DNA of 64,000 bases from NCBI RefSeq assembly GCF_042610425.1, contig NZ_JBGJZM010000002.1:186001-250000 (forward strand), written 5' to 3'. Made by a program: the position numbers and the translations under genes. Within the stretch, counting starts at the first letter, position 1. Each line of letters starts with the position of its first letter. Of this stretch, positions 53,497-62,612 are shown piece after piece. A model generated the notes under the pieces. The model was not told the origin of the DNA, ran no database searches, and saw nothing but the letters and a program-made list of their open reading frames with translations. This stretch comes from Ectobacillus sp042610425. GTDB lineage: Bacteria > Bacillota > Bacilli > Bacillales > Bacillaceae_G.

Positions 53497-54183
53497 TTAC
53501 TTTGGTATGGCTGAGCTTATTAATGAGCCAAGTGATACAATGCCAACTGATAGTAGCGTAGTTAATACAAAAAGGGTGACGACGATTGTGATTGCTTTGT
53601 TTTTTTGAATTTCGCCTGCTACTTGGAATCCTAGGGCGATGATGGCGTATTGCCAGATGGTAAATATGTTTAATGAACTCCCTAGCGCGTATAAAACGGT
53701 TCCCTTTTCGAACAGCGGGGCTAAGCTTGTGTACGAAACTTCTGTTCCGCCAATCACAAGCATGAGCAGAACGTTAATAAGTGTTCCTATAAGTCCGATT
53801 ACGCTTGCGTATACAGTGATTGCTAAAATTTTTGTGTAGGTAATGTCGCTGCCTGTGATCATGGCAATGATTTTATAGACAGCGGCTCCTACAAAATAGG
53901 AAACGAGCATCGATATAATACCGCCTACAACAGCTGCGACGATTACGAATATACTAGTATAGCCTGCTATTTCAGGTGTTACCTTTTGCGTAAATTCTGG
54001 CGTTTTTGTTTGGAAGTAGGCAATAATGCCGAGTAGTAAGGCTGACGAAAGGATAAGTACAATCATTGGAACTGCGATTTTCACTTTGCCCTTCATGCGT
54101 TCAAATTGTTCGCTCGGTGATGTGATCATTCCAAGTAGAGATGGCTTTTGCACTACTTCTTCCATAGGTACGTTAGGTTCCAT
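53497..54183 (-). CDS. yknW: Yip1-domain membrane protein (YknW-like)
   Basis: 228 residues. Polar N-terminus with a SPSEQFERMKGK stretch, then five hydrophobic helices, the Yip1 domain architecture. In B. subtilis YknW assembles with YknXYZ to protect against the toxin SdpC. Here the gene is last in the operon rather than first, 27 bp after the permease. AAGGAGCGTGCAAA precedes the ATG. Confidence 0.8.
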   Translation of the reverse strand: MEPNVPMEEVVQKPSLLGMITSPSEQFERMKGKVKIAVPMIVLILSSALLLGIIAYFQTKTPEFTQKVTPEIAGYTSIFVIVAAVVGGIISMLVSYFVGAAVYKIIAMITGSDITYTKILAITVYASVIGLIGTLINVLLMLVIGGTEVSYTSLAPLFEKGTVLYALGSSLNIFTIWQYAIIALGFQVAGEIQKNKAITIVVTLFVLTTLLSVGIVSLGSLISSAIPK

Positions 54184-54210
54184 TTTGCACGCTCCTTCAT
54201 TTTTTCCTAT

Positions 54211-55410
54211 CTATTCATAACGCAAGGCTTCGATTGGGTCGAGCTTTGCGGCTTTGTTAGCTGGAATCAAGCCGAAGACGATACCGATCGTCATGCTAAA
54301 GAGTACACCGCCAAGAACAACTTGCCAGGAAACAAGCGGTGGCCATTTTGCAAAGCTTGATACGATATAGGCTCCGCCTACGCCAAGTCCAATACCAATC
54401 ACACCGCCGAGCATGGTGAGCATCATGGATTCTATTAAAAACTGAAGTAAAATTTTTCCTCTCGTTGCACCGAGTGCCTTACGTATGCCGATTTCACGTG
54501 TACGCTCCGTAACCGATACGAGCATAATATTCATAACACCAATCCCCCCTACCAGAAGGGAAATACCGGCGATTCCGCTAATAATAGCGGTCATAATTCC
54601 GGTTACTTTTGAGATGCCCTTTTGAATTTCAACGAGATTTAACACCTCATATTTTCCTTTTATATCACTAGATTTGCGATCATTTAAGGTGTCCGCTGCT
54701 TTCTTTCCGGCCGTTTCAATTTGCGATGCATCCTTTGCTTGGATCGTTACCGATTGAATATTGTCGGTTCCGTAGACAACTGGCCAGATAGATAACGGAA
54801 TAATGGCTTGCGGAAGACCGAGGCCAAACAAATCATCGCCGGTTTTATAAACCCCGGCAATTTGAAACGTTTGTCCTTTTATTTCCATAATTTTCCCAAT
54901 TGGATTTTCCTTCTGATATAAATCATCAGACGCCTTTTGGTTAATCACAACGACATTGTTTGCTTGTGAAAAATCGCTGCTAGTTAACATTCTGCCCTTC
55001 ACTAAAGTGAGCTTGTTCACCGTAAAATAAGCATTCGTAATACCTGAAATTTGCACGTTTACTTTTTTATCATTGACTTCAATTGGGTCAAAGGAGGAGT
55101 TTTCGGTAATGACCGAAGCGACCTCTGGAATTTTGCTCAGCTGAAGTAAATCCTCCTGCGTGAACGTCGGCTGCTTCTCCAATGGATTCGCAAAAATATC
55201 CTCAGTGTCCGGCTTAAAATTGAGCTGAATCGTATTATTTCCTCCACCAGCAATTTGGGACTTTAATGCCGCTTCGCCGCCTTGCCCAATTGCGACTACG
55301 GTAATGATGCTACCAACGCCAATGATGATGCCAAGCATAGTAAGAGCGGAGCGGAGCTTATGGGCTAGAATAGATGACAGGGCTATTTTGATACTATCGA
55401 GTAAGCTCAT
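54211..55410 (-). CDS. yknZ: ABC transporter permease, MacB/FtsX type (YknZ-like)
   Basis: 399 residues: one N-terminal helix (SALTMLGIIIGVGSIITVVA), a large extracytoplasmic domain (about 45-265), then three helices with the FtsX signature RTREIGIRKALGATRGKILL. Works with YknX and YknY as a MacAB-like exporter. ATG 55410 follows GGAG and overlaps the ATPase gene by 17 nt. Confidence 0.9.
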   Translation of the reverse strand: MSLLDSIKIALSSILAHKLRSALTMLGIIIGVGSIITVVAIGQGGEAALKSQIAGGGNNTIQLNFKPDTEDIFANPLEKQPTFTQEDLLQLSKIPEVASVITENSSFDPIEVNDKKVNVQISGITNAYFTVNKLTLVKGRMLTSSDFSQANNVVVINQKASDDLYQKENPIGKIMEIKGQTFQIAGVYKTGDDLFGLGLPQAIIPLSIWPVVYGTDNIQSVTIQAKDASQIETAGKKAADTLNDRKSSDIKGKYEVLNLVEIQKGISKVTGIMTAIISGIAGISLLVGGIGVMNIMLVSVTERTREIGIRKALGATRGKILLQFLIESMMLTMLGGVIGIGLGVGGAYIVSSFAKWPPLVSWQVVLGGVLFSMTIGIVFGLIPANKAAKLDPIEALRYE

Positions 55411-56086
55411 TGTATTCGCTCCGATCCTGCGTAATTTTCCCATCGCGTAGCATGATGCGGCGCTTGGAGTAGGCGGCAACCTCATCTTCGTGTGTAACCA
55501 TGATGATGGTCGTTCCTTCCTTATTTAACTGCGTAAAAATATCCATGACCTGTGCACCTGATTTTGTATCAAGTGCCCCGGTCGGCTCGTCCGCTAATAT
55601 AAAGCTTGGCTGATTTGCAATACTTCTCGCAATTGCCACGCGCTGCTTTTGTCCACCAGAAAGCTGGTTCGGCAAATAGTTAACGCGATCAGCAAGACCA
55701 ACTTTAGCTAGCGCCTCCAGCGCTAGCTCACGTCGCTCCTTCTTACTGACGCCTCCGTAAATAAGCGTAAGTTCGACATTTTCAACTGCTGTTAAGCGCG
55801 GTAACAAATGAAAATGTTGAAATACGAAACCGATAAAGCGGTTGCGAATCAGTGCAAGTTCTGTGTCATCAGCTGTTAACACATTTACATCATTTAATAT
55901 GTATTCCCCTTCCGCTCTGCGATCAAGGCAGCCGATAATGTTCATAAGTGTAGATTTTCCTGATCCAGACGGCCCCATAATACTCACGAATTCGCCGCTG
56001 TTAATGTCGATATTAATATCATGCAAAACCGGCACTTCCAAAGTTCCTTGCTTATAGGTCTTATTAATGTGCTTGAGGCTAATCAA
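55394..56086 (-). CDS. yknY: ABC transporter ATP-binding protein (YknY-like)
   Basis: 230 residues. Walker A GPSGSGKST, Q-loop FVFQHFHLLPRLTA, signature LSGGQKQRVAIARS, Walker B ILADEPTGALD, H-loop VTHEDE: the LolD/MacB subfamily. TTG start overlapping the stop of the adaptor gene by 4 nt. Energises the YknZ permease. Confidence 0.94.
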   Translation of the reverse strand: MISLKHINKTYKQGTLEVPVLHDINIDINSGEFVSIMGPSGSGKSTLMNIIGCLDRRAEGEYILNDVNVLTADDTELALIRNRFIGFVFQHFHLLPRLTAVENVELTLIYGGVSKKERRELALEALAKVGLADRVNYLPNQLSGGQKQRVAIARSIANQPSFILADEPTGALDTKSGAQVMDIFTQLNKEGTTIIMVTHEDEVAAYSKRRIMLRDGKITQDRSEYNELTR

Positions 56087-57261
56087 TTTGCCTTCACATC
56101 CATTCCGTCTTGCAGCTTGGATGAAGGACTTTCTGCTACCTTATCTCCTTCTTTTACTCCTTGAGAAACTTCCATCCATTCCCCATCACTAAGACCGGTC
56201 GTAACCTTTGTTTTTTTCAGCTTTCCGTTTTCGTTTACAAATACATAAGATTCATTATTTTCCTCTACAATACTGCTTCGCGGAACTGAAAGTAGTTTTT
56301 GGGACGAAATATTCACTTGCATCGATACGTGATAGCCAGGTGATAATCCGTCTTGCGATTCAAGGGAAGCCTTATAGGTATAATACGATATAGTTTGCGA
56401 CTGGGTGGTATCGGTTGTACTCAATTGTCCACTATCTGCTGTTGTTGGATATTCGCTCACTTCGATAATTTTGCCCTTCCACGTTTTATTCGCTACCGCC
56501 TTCGCTGTTATCGTTATCGCTTGTCCCTTCTGGATTTGCGACTTTTGCAGTTCCGTTAACGTTCCTTGAATTTGGAATGGATCTTTAGAGGCAATTTGAA
56601 TAAACGCCTTAGGCTGAAGCTGCGCGGACCCTTGCGAAGCATCCGGGTCAAGCTTTTGCACAATGCCGTTGTTTTTGCTATATACAATTAAATCATCTTG
56701 TTTTTTCTGCAATTCCTGCTGCTGCAGATCATTCTTTTGCTTTTCAAGATCGATCGTTTTCATTTGTGACTCCAAATCTGCTACTTGTGCTTCTAGCGGC
56801 TGAATTACGGTGGACGGCGCATTCGCATCCTTGGCCTTTTGGATATCCTGATTCAACGAATCAATTTTATCTGACGCTTGCTTCGAGCGCATAGTCTTCA
56901 TCTGGTTATCAAGGTCAGCCTGCTTAATTTGCAGAGCAAGTTCTGGACTATCGTAGGAAAAGAGCTTCTGGTCCTTTTTGACCTCGTCGCCTTCCTTTAT
57001 AAAAGTATCCTTTACTTTCCCTTTTGTTGCATCTACATAGATCGTTTCAATGTTTCCTGGAATGATGCGACCAGAAATTAGTTTCATATTGTTCATACTT
57101 CGTTCCGTCGCGGTTGCAAATTTCAAATCGGCTTGCACGCTTCCCTTTTTCACCTGCGCCACTACGATATTAATCGCTACAACAAGAACGATGAGTAAGG
57201 TGACTCCGATTATAATCCATTTGCGCTTTCTCCTCGGAGCTTGGACCATCTCTGTCTGCAT
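56083..57261 (-). CDS. yknX: Membrane-fusion/adaptor protein (YknX-like, HlyD family)
   Basis: 392 residues from ATG 57261 (AAAGGGG upstream). N-terminal membrane anchor (KWIIIGVTLLIVLVVAINIV), a lipoyl half-motif (VDATKGKVKDTFIKEGDEVK), a long alpha-hairpin coiled coil (about 125-205), the second lipoyl half and a beta-barrel domain. Adaptor of a MacAB-like exporter. First gene of a four-gene operon. Confidence 0.9.
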   Translation of the reverse strand: MQTEMVQAPRRKRKWIIIGVTLLIVLVVAINIVVAQVKKGSVQADLKFATATERSMNNMKLISGRIIPGNIETIYVDATKGKVKDTFIKEGDEVKKDQKLFSYDSPELALQIKQADLDNQMKTMRSKQASDKIDSLNQDIQKAKDANAPSTVIQPLEAQVADLESQMKTIDLEKQKNDLQQQELQKKQDDLIVYSKNNGIVQKLDPDASQGSAQLQPKAFIQIASKDPFQIQGTLTELQKSQIQKGQAITITAKAVANKTWKGKIIEVSEYPTTADSGQLSTTDTTQSQTISYYTYKASLESQDGLSPGYHVSMQVNISSQKLLSVPRSSIVEENNESYVFVNENGKLKKTKVTTGLSDGEWMEVSQGVKEGDKVAESPSSKLQDGMDVKAN

Positions 57262-57510
57262 CTTCGAATCCCCTTTTTCAAAAAATTTTATACTCACCCA
57301 AATTATACAAAATATACCATCAAACTACAATATGTTTCCTATTTTTATATATTTGTATTATTTTTGTCATATTTATGTATTTTTTATGAACACAAATCGC
57401 CTTTTTGTCACTTGTAAACGGTTTACTGTTGTAAAAAATATCTCTGTGCCACAACAACCCAATCTGTTTTATAATAGAGGACAAGTCTTATATAGTAGGA
57501 GATGCATAGA

Positions 57511-57978
57511 ATGATTGTCGTGAGTTCATGTTTAGCAGGCATTGCCTGTCGATATAATGGTTCGCACCATCTCGTTTCCAAAATAGAAAATCTAGTAAGA
57601 GAGAAAAAAGCAGTTCTCGTCTGTCCTGAAATGCTAAGTGGTTTCTCTACTCCGCGCGAGCCTGCAGAAATCGTGGGTGGGTCTGGTTCGGATGTACTAG
57701 ATGGAGTTGCCACAGTCCTTACAAAATCGGGTGAAGACGTAACGAACCGCTATATAATAGGAGCACAAAAAGCATTAGAGGTAGCCAAACGCGAACAAGC
57801 CGCTTGTGTCGTTTTGAAAGAAAATAGTCCTTCTTGTGGTAGTAGTATGATCCATGATGGCAGTTTTACTGACATCAGAAAAGCAGGAGAAGGTGTAACC
57901 GCAGCATTACTTCGCCGAAATGGCATCACGGTTCTATCCGACGTAGAATTTATAAAAATGGTAAGCAGTATTGCGTAG
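57511..57978 (+). CDS. DUF523 protein
   Basis: 155 residues with the DUF523 cysteine motifs: VVSSCLAGIACRYNG, VCPEMLSGFSTPREPAEI and VLKENSPSCGSS. The conserved Cys pairs suggest metal or iron-sulfur binding; function unknown. ATG 57511 follows TAGGAGATGCATAGA. Divergent from yknX. Confidence 0.88.
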   Translation: MIVVSSCLAGIACRYNGSHHLVSKIENLVREKKAVLVCPEMLSGFSTPREPAEIVGGSGSDVLDGVATVLTKSGEDVTNRYIIGAQKALEVAKREQAACVVLKENSPSCGSSMIHDGSFTDIRKAGEGVTAALLRRNGITVLSDVEFIKMVSSIA

Positions 57979-57988
57979 ATAACTTATG

Positions 57989-58022
57989 TAGGAACCTCGC
58001 TTCTCTTGCGAGGTTTTTTTAT
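57989..58022 (+). terminator. Terminator of the DUF523 gene
   Basis: AACCTCGC pairs with GCGAGGTT, then TTTTTT. Confidence 0.9.
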
Positions 58023-58036
58023 ATAAAAAAGAGTGA

Positions 58037-58189
58037 TTAAGCTTTCAGCTCTTGCCTCAACTCATTTACCTCTTGTCTCAACTCTTTTACCTCTTGCCTC
58101 AACTCTTTTACCTCTTGCTGGACATCCTTCAACGTGTCGTGCATGTCCAATATCGCTCGCATCAAATCTTTAGTAGTAATTTCAGCCAT
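58037..58189 (-). CDS. Heptad-repeat coiled-coil micro-protein (50 aa)
   Basis: AAAGGAGGAGTGTTT precedes ATG 58189. MAEITTKDLMRAILDMHDTL is followed by DVQQEVKELRQEVKELRQEV and NELRQELKA, i.e. near-identical heptads EVKELRQ. It must form a long, very regular coiled coil, probably a dimer or higher oligomer. Repeat units at DNA level (about 21 bp) suggest expansion by slippage. Not recognised beyond that. Confidence 0.75.
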   Translation of the reverse strand: MAEITTKDLMRAILDMHDTLKDVQQEVKELRQEVKELRQEVNELRQELKA

Positions 58190-58338
58190 AAACACTCCTC
58201 CTTTATATAGTGGTTGTCTGTAGCATCAGTCTATCAGAAAGAAGGTAAAAAGCAATTCTTGATTATTTGTTTTTCTGTTAAAAAACGGAAGAATTATCCG
58301 TGAGAAAAAAGAAGAATCTACTATATTTACAAAGAAAT

Positions 58339-58706
58339 ACGCCCTCATTTTATAGAGACGATTACTTTGATGCGCTTTGAGGACCGGCTACTTTCTTTTT
58401 CTCTCAAAGCAGTCACTAAAACAGCTCTTTGAAGACCAGCTACCTTCTTTTTCTCTCAATACGGTAACCAAAACAAGACTTTGATTACCGCCTACCTTCC
58501 TTTTCTCTCAAAGCAGTCACTAAAGCAGCTCTTTGAAGACCGCATACCTTCTTTTTCTCTCAAAGCGGTCACCAAAACACCTTGTCTAGTATCTATGAGT
58601 ATAGGAGTCTATCATCATTGGCTAGAAAAAGAAATAAGGTATCCTTCTCTATTTATGTAAGAGAGTGATACCCTTTTCAGTGTCCTCTATAATACGAGGG
58701 CGTTTT
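58339..58706 (+). repeat. Structured repeat element A2: four 52-bp units plus hairpin module
   Basis: Units start at 58375, 58427, 58479 and 58531, exactly 52 bp apart, preceded by GACGATTACTTTGATGCG as in A1. Downstream is a hairpin with arms GGTATC (58638 onward) and GATACC around TCTCT/AGAGA. A terminal hairpin then precedes TTTTTT. ACGCCCTC (58339-58346) is the reverse complement of GAGGGCGT (58696-58703), and TATAGAG (58351-58357) of CTCTATA (58685-58691). Confidence 0.85.
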
Positions 58707-58708
58707 TT

Positions 58709-59878
58709 CTAGTCAACCGAGAACATATATTTCCTGTAGCTTTTCCGTATCGACAGGAAGATGCCAATTAAAATCATGTTTGAAAATAAGGAGCTTCCTC
58801 CGTATGTTAAGAACGGAAGGGAGATTCCTTTTACTGGCATAAGACCTACAATCATGCCAATGTTTTGGAAGATTTGCAAAGATAGCATGACCGCTGAACC
58901 AGCGCAGATGTATGCGCCAAATGGTGTATCTGCGCTGTGAGCGATGGAAATAATTCGGTAAATAAGCAGTAGGAAAAGACAGATGACGATGCTTGCGATG
59001 ATGAATCCGCCTTCCTCTGCGACAGTCGCAAAGATAAAGTCCGTATGTTTTTCCGGAATATAAACAGTTCCGTTACCGATTCCTTTGCCTATTAACTCCC
59101 CACTACCAACCGCTAGTAAGCTTTGGCTCGTTTGATAACCTTGGTCACTGAATTGTGACGGTGCTAGCCAGCCAAGAATCCGTTCCTGTTGATGCGGCTT
59201 TAAGAGCGGGATAAGTTTTTGAAAAATAATATATGGATATTGCAAATAAATGAATATGAGCGAACCGCCAAGAGCAAGCGGGACGGCGGTTAGCCAAGCC
59301 ATCAATTTCGCCTTCACACCTGAAAGCAAGATGATGCTGACAATCCCACCAAGATACAAGAACACCATCCCCGTATCTGGCTGCATATACACGAAAATAG
59401 ATGGTGGCAAAGATACGAGTACAATCTTGCCAATAAGCAATAAATCCGATTGAACGGTATGCTCGAAATACATTTCATTATGCTTAATAGCAATGCTTGC
59501 AACTACAATAAGCAGTGAAATTTTGAAAAATTCAGATGGCTGAATCGATCCGATTAACGGAATGCTAAACCACCGCTTTGCTCCGAGTATCGTTGGTGCT
59601 ATGCTATTAGGCATAACTTTTAATAATAGAATAGAGGCAAACCCGATACCATAGAGTGGCCAAGCTAATTTTAAAATTTGATCCGAATCGAAACGTGCTA
59701 CGGCAAACATTAAGATAAAGCCCACAATATAGTTAATCCCTTGCTTCATCGCAAAGTCTTGATTTCCATATTGACCAGTCTGCTGACTACTATGGATGAA
59801 AATAATACTAAGCACGCAAAATGCAATAACAATGAATATTAATGAAAAATCTAATCGCTTGAATGAATTATTATCGAT
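58709..59878 (-). CDS. SEDS-family protein (FtsW/RodA-like), apparent ATC start
   Basis: Peptidoglycan glycosyltransferase or flippase-like membrane protein with about ten helices. It has ILGAKRWFSIPLIGSIQPSE, YMQPDTGMVFLYLGG, EKHTDFIFATVAEEGG and LPFLTYGGSSL, all SEDS hallmarks. The first ATG/GTG/TTG in frame is GTG 59815, which would remove most of helix 1. The frame stays open to an ATC at 59876-59878, eight nt after AGGAGG, giving MDNNSFKRLDFSLIFIVIAF as the expected RodA-style start (389 aa). Either a rare AUC start is used or an ATG mutated. Confidence 0.85.
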   Translation of the reverse strand: MDNNSFKRLDFSLIFIVIAFCVLSIIFIHSSQQTGQYGNQDFAMKQGINYIVGFILMFAVARFDSDQILKLAWPLYGIGFASILLLKVMPNSIAPTILGAKRWFSIPLIGSIQPSEFFKISLLIVVASIAIKHNEMYFEHTVQSDLLLIGKIVLVSLPPSIFVYMQPDTGMVFLYLGGIVSIILLSGVKAKLMAWLTAVPLALGGSLIFIYLQYPYIIFQKLIPLLKPHQQERILGWLAPSQFSDQGYQTSQSLLAVGSGELIGKGIGNGTVYIPEKHTDFIFATVAEEGGFIIASIVICLFLLLIYRIISIAHSADTPFGAYICAGSAVMLSLQIFQNIGMIVGLMPVKGISLPFLTYGGSSLFSNMILIGIFLSIRKSYRKYMFSVD

Positions 59879-60465
59879 GACGTTTTCCTCCTAACGTGGA
59901 AGTTGTCTGTTCTTGTTTTACTATTAATAAGAAACGTTGTCAAACGTTCTTGTTACATACGAACTCTACTTTTTCAGCATATTTATCATATACGATTCCT
60001 GCACATACAACAGTATAACAAAAAGAAAGTAAATTTCTAATGGAAACGTACGGAATTTGTAAAATTAATTCGATTTATGACTTTTCGCGCATAAGAGATC
60101 ATTTCCAATTTCTGAAGAACTCACTTTTCTGTAACAGTTACAATACAATAACATAAATTTTATTTGTCAAGTCATCACAATGAAATTAATATTTTTTATT
60201 TAGGTATTTTCGGTGATTCAAATCTGTAAACATACGAAAAAACTCCTTATAATTAGGTTGGATAGTCTTTTCCAAACCTTTACTCCTTATAAGTAAAAAG
60301 TTTACGAATATAATAAAAATTACCATTTTATAAATAATGTAGTGTTCAGATTTTGTTCATGAATGGATGATAATCTTTACTTATCACAAAATGGAGAAGC
60401 TATGAGTAATTCAGGTAAAATAAAAAATACCATATTTTCACATCATACGTTAGGGGGAGGCATGT
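59879..60465. other. Divergent intergenic region upstream of pelD
   Basis: 587 bp, AT-rich. Contains a sigma-A-like promoter at 60164-60192, direct repeats ACTCCTTATAA around 60240 and 60283, and two GTTCTTGTT motifs around 59910 and 59950. No c-di-GMP riboswitch consensus was seen. Confidence 0.5.
60164..60192 (+). promoter_or_regulatory. Sigma-A-like promoter for the pel operon
   Basis: TTGTCA, 17-bp spacer, TAATAT. It would yield a leader of about 265 nt before pelD. Confidence 0.5.
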
Positions 60466-61692
60466 ATGTATTATCGTCAAACAAATCTAGTTCGCAAATT
60501 AATAGAACCTACTTTAAGTATATTGTTGCTATTTACCCTTTCAGTATTTTTCCATTTCCCCTCACAGGCCTATGAATATTTTGCTCTTCTATTTATTATG
60601 GCAATATTTTCGGTGCAGTATGGGATTTACATCGCTTTTTTTACGTTTGTTGAATTATTTTTGTATAGTCTGCTCATCGGAAAAGTCCGTGGGGACGATC
60701 TTCTCCTCTACTTCTTTTCCGCATCACAATGGTTTCAATGGGCATTTTTGTTGTTGATTGGTACTGTTATCGGACTAACTAGTACATCACAAAAGGAACG
60801 CTATGAGGATGTACATATGGTGAATGATGAATTGCAAAAAGAAAATGAGCAGTTTAAGCACACGATTCAACAACTGAACGAAACGAGAATCACGTTAAAG
60901 GCGCGTGTGCTCGAATCAAACAATCATATGGCTACGATGTTTACGATGTTCAAGGTTCTCAATCATACCCATCCAGAGGTTGTCATGAATGAAGCGATGA
61001 ATGTACTAAAAGAATATTTCGGCACACAAAAAATCGCCATCTATACGGTTGATGACGATAAAAAATCGCTGCGAATGAAGCTTTGTTCCGAGCGGGGAAA
61101 TACAACCTTTCTGCAGTCCATTTTTACCGATACTGCGACTCCAGTCATTAAACAGGTGCTAGCTGAAAATAAACCTTTATACCGCTCGAAATCTGATACG
61201 AAGTATGCCCCTACATTAATTGGACCCGTTGTGGTACAAGAAAAGATACAATATCTTGTTTTTTTAGATGAAATCGATTTTACGAAGGTTACCTCGCAGC
61301 AATTCGAGCTCTTCACTTGGTATCTTCGTCTTCTCGGGGACCGTCTTGACTATGCAGAAGAGCTATGGCTTGCTGATCAATCGAACCGCGTCTTCCCTGG
61401 AACGAATATTTACTATCTAGCAGAATTTGAGCATTTGCTTGAAATAGAGAAAGAGCGGTATGAGGAATTGGAATATCCATATTCCTACTTTGAACTGCAA
61501 ATTCCGCGGCATCAGTTAGTTACGGTAAATAGCGTATTACGCAAGCAACTGCGCGACATTGATATTGTTGGTTACAACGCCAATACGCAAGTCATCATGG
61601 TACTTTTACCGGGAACGGAGGAGCAGTATTTGCCAAAGGTTAAGGAACGTGTGGCTAGAGCGATTGACGATGAACTGGCGGTGAGGGAATGA
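60466..61692 (+). CDS. pelD: PelD-like c-di-GMP receptor
   Basis: Inner-membrane receptor that activates Pel exopolysaccharide synthesis on binding c-di-GMP. 408 residues: four N-terminal helices (about 12-110), a coiled-coil linker (KERYEDVHMVNDELQKENEQ), a GAF domain (about 155-285) and a degenerate GGDEF domain. The inhibitory-site motif RxxD is intact (R363-D366 in LRDIDIVGYN), five residues before the position of GGDEF, which reads ANTQV, so it can bind but not make c-di-GMP. GGGGGAGG lies five nt before the ATG. Overlaps pelE by 4 nt. Confidence 0.88.
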   Translation: MYYRQTNLVRKLIEPTLSILLLFTLSVFFHFPSQAYEYFALLFIMAIFSVQYGIYIAFFTFVELFLYSLLIGKVRGDDLLLYFFSASQWFQWAFLLLIGTVIGLTSTSQKERYEDVHMVNDELQKENEQFKHTIQQLNETRITLKARVLESNNHMATMFTMFKVLNHTHPEVVMNEAMNVLKEYFGTQKIAIYTVDDDKKSLRMKLCSERGNTTFLQSIFTDTATPVIKQVLAENKPLYRSKSDTKYAPTLIGPVVVQEKIQYLVFLDEIDFTKVTSQQFELFTWYLRLLGDRLDYAEELWLADQSNRVFPGTNIYYLAEFEHLLEIEKERYEELEYPYSYFELQIPRHQLVTVNSVLRKQLRDIDIVGYNANTQVIMVLLPGTEEQYLPKVKERVARAIDDELAVRE

Positions 61693-62612
61693 TTTGGATT
61701 GTACTTTATGTTATCTATTGTTTCCTTGTCACAAAATTATTTCTCTTTTTGAACAAAGGGATTATGAAGGAAAAAGAGGGAATTCTCGACTACGGCTGGC
61801 TTCTATCCCTCGTCTTTCCGATTATCGGGCTGCTCGCCTCTCTTATTCTCTTACTTCTACGCCCGAAACAAATGAATAGCAGCTGGCTTCATGAATACTC
61901 CGATTATATATCCTTTCATGTACAAAACTATGAAGATATTTATGTAGCAGCGAAGCAAGATATGGATCTTACTTCTTTTTCTACGGGGATGCAACTTGAG
62001 CACGCCGATATCCAAAAGCAGCTCATCGTGCAGGTCGGGGCTTCCCCTGTTTCCAAAGAGGGAAACCTACTCAAAGCTGCCCTGCTTCAAAAGGACCCGG
62101 AAACCGTTCACTACGCCGCTACAACGATCAATATCTTACATGACCGCTACCGAAAGCAAATCGATTATTTACAAGGACAGTTTAACCAGGATACCTCGCA
62201 GCAGGACGTTGCGTTTCAATTGGCATCTCTTTATCTGCGGTATTTGGAAAGTGAGCTCCTTTCTCCGCGGCAAATCGCAGAATTGCTCGATGAATGTACA
62301 CCGATTTTTGATCGTTTTATGGATTTATTTGAAAATGTACCTACCTTTATGTATGTATATGGGAAGCTGCTTATGATTAGCGGAAAATATTATGAGGCAG
62401 AGGAGCAATTTTTCCACACAATGGACATGCATCCCGAGGAAAGCTATGGCTATATTGGTCTACTCGAAATCTATTATGATCAAAAAAGCTGGACGAAGCT
62501 GTTTCATATTATCGAAACATTAACGAAGCGGAATATGATTAATAACCTGCCCTACCAATACCAGCTTTTCGCAGAGCAGATAGGAGGAACCATACTTGAA
62601 CAAGAGCACTAA
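61689..62612 (+). CDS. pelE: PelE-like membrane-TPR protein
   Basis: 307 residues. Two N-terminal membrane helices (about 2-22 and 34-56), then a helical cytoplasmic region with TPR-like repeats (YVYGKLLMISGKYYEAEEQF, SYGYIGLLEIYYDQKSWTKL). In Pel systems PelE bridges PelD, PelF and PelG. Coupled to pelD (ATGA overlap) and overlapping the next gene by 17 nt. Confidence 0.85.
   Translation: MIWIVLYVIYCFLVTKLFLFLNKGIMKEKEGILDYGWLLSLVFPIIGLLASLILLLLRPKQMNSSWLHEYSDYISFHVQNYEDIYVAAKQDMDLTSFSTGMQLEHADIQKQLIVQVGASPVSKEGNLLKAALLQKDPETVHYAATTINILHDRYRKQIDYLQGQFNQDTSQQDVAFQLASLYLRYLESELLSPRQIAELLDECTPIFDRFMDLFENVPTFMYVYGKLLMISGKYYEAEEQFFHTMDMHPEESYGYIGLLEIYYDQKSWTKLFHIIETLTKRNMINNLPYQYQLFAEQIGGTILEQEH

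Noticed and set aside
60193..60465. c-di-GMP riboswitch in the pelD leader
   Set aside because: No GEMM-type CACGCA or GGGCAAACC motifs were found; regulation is more simply through the PelD protein.
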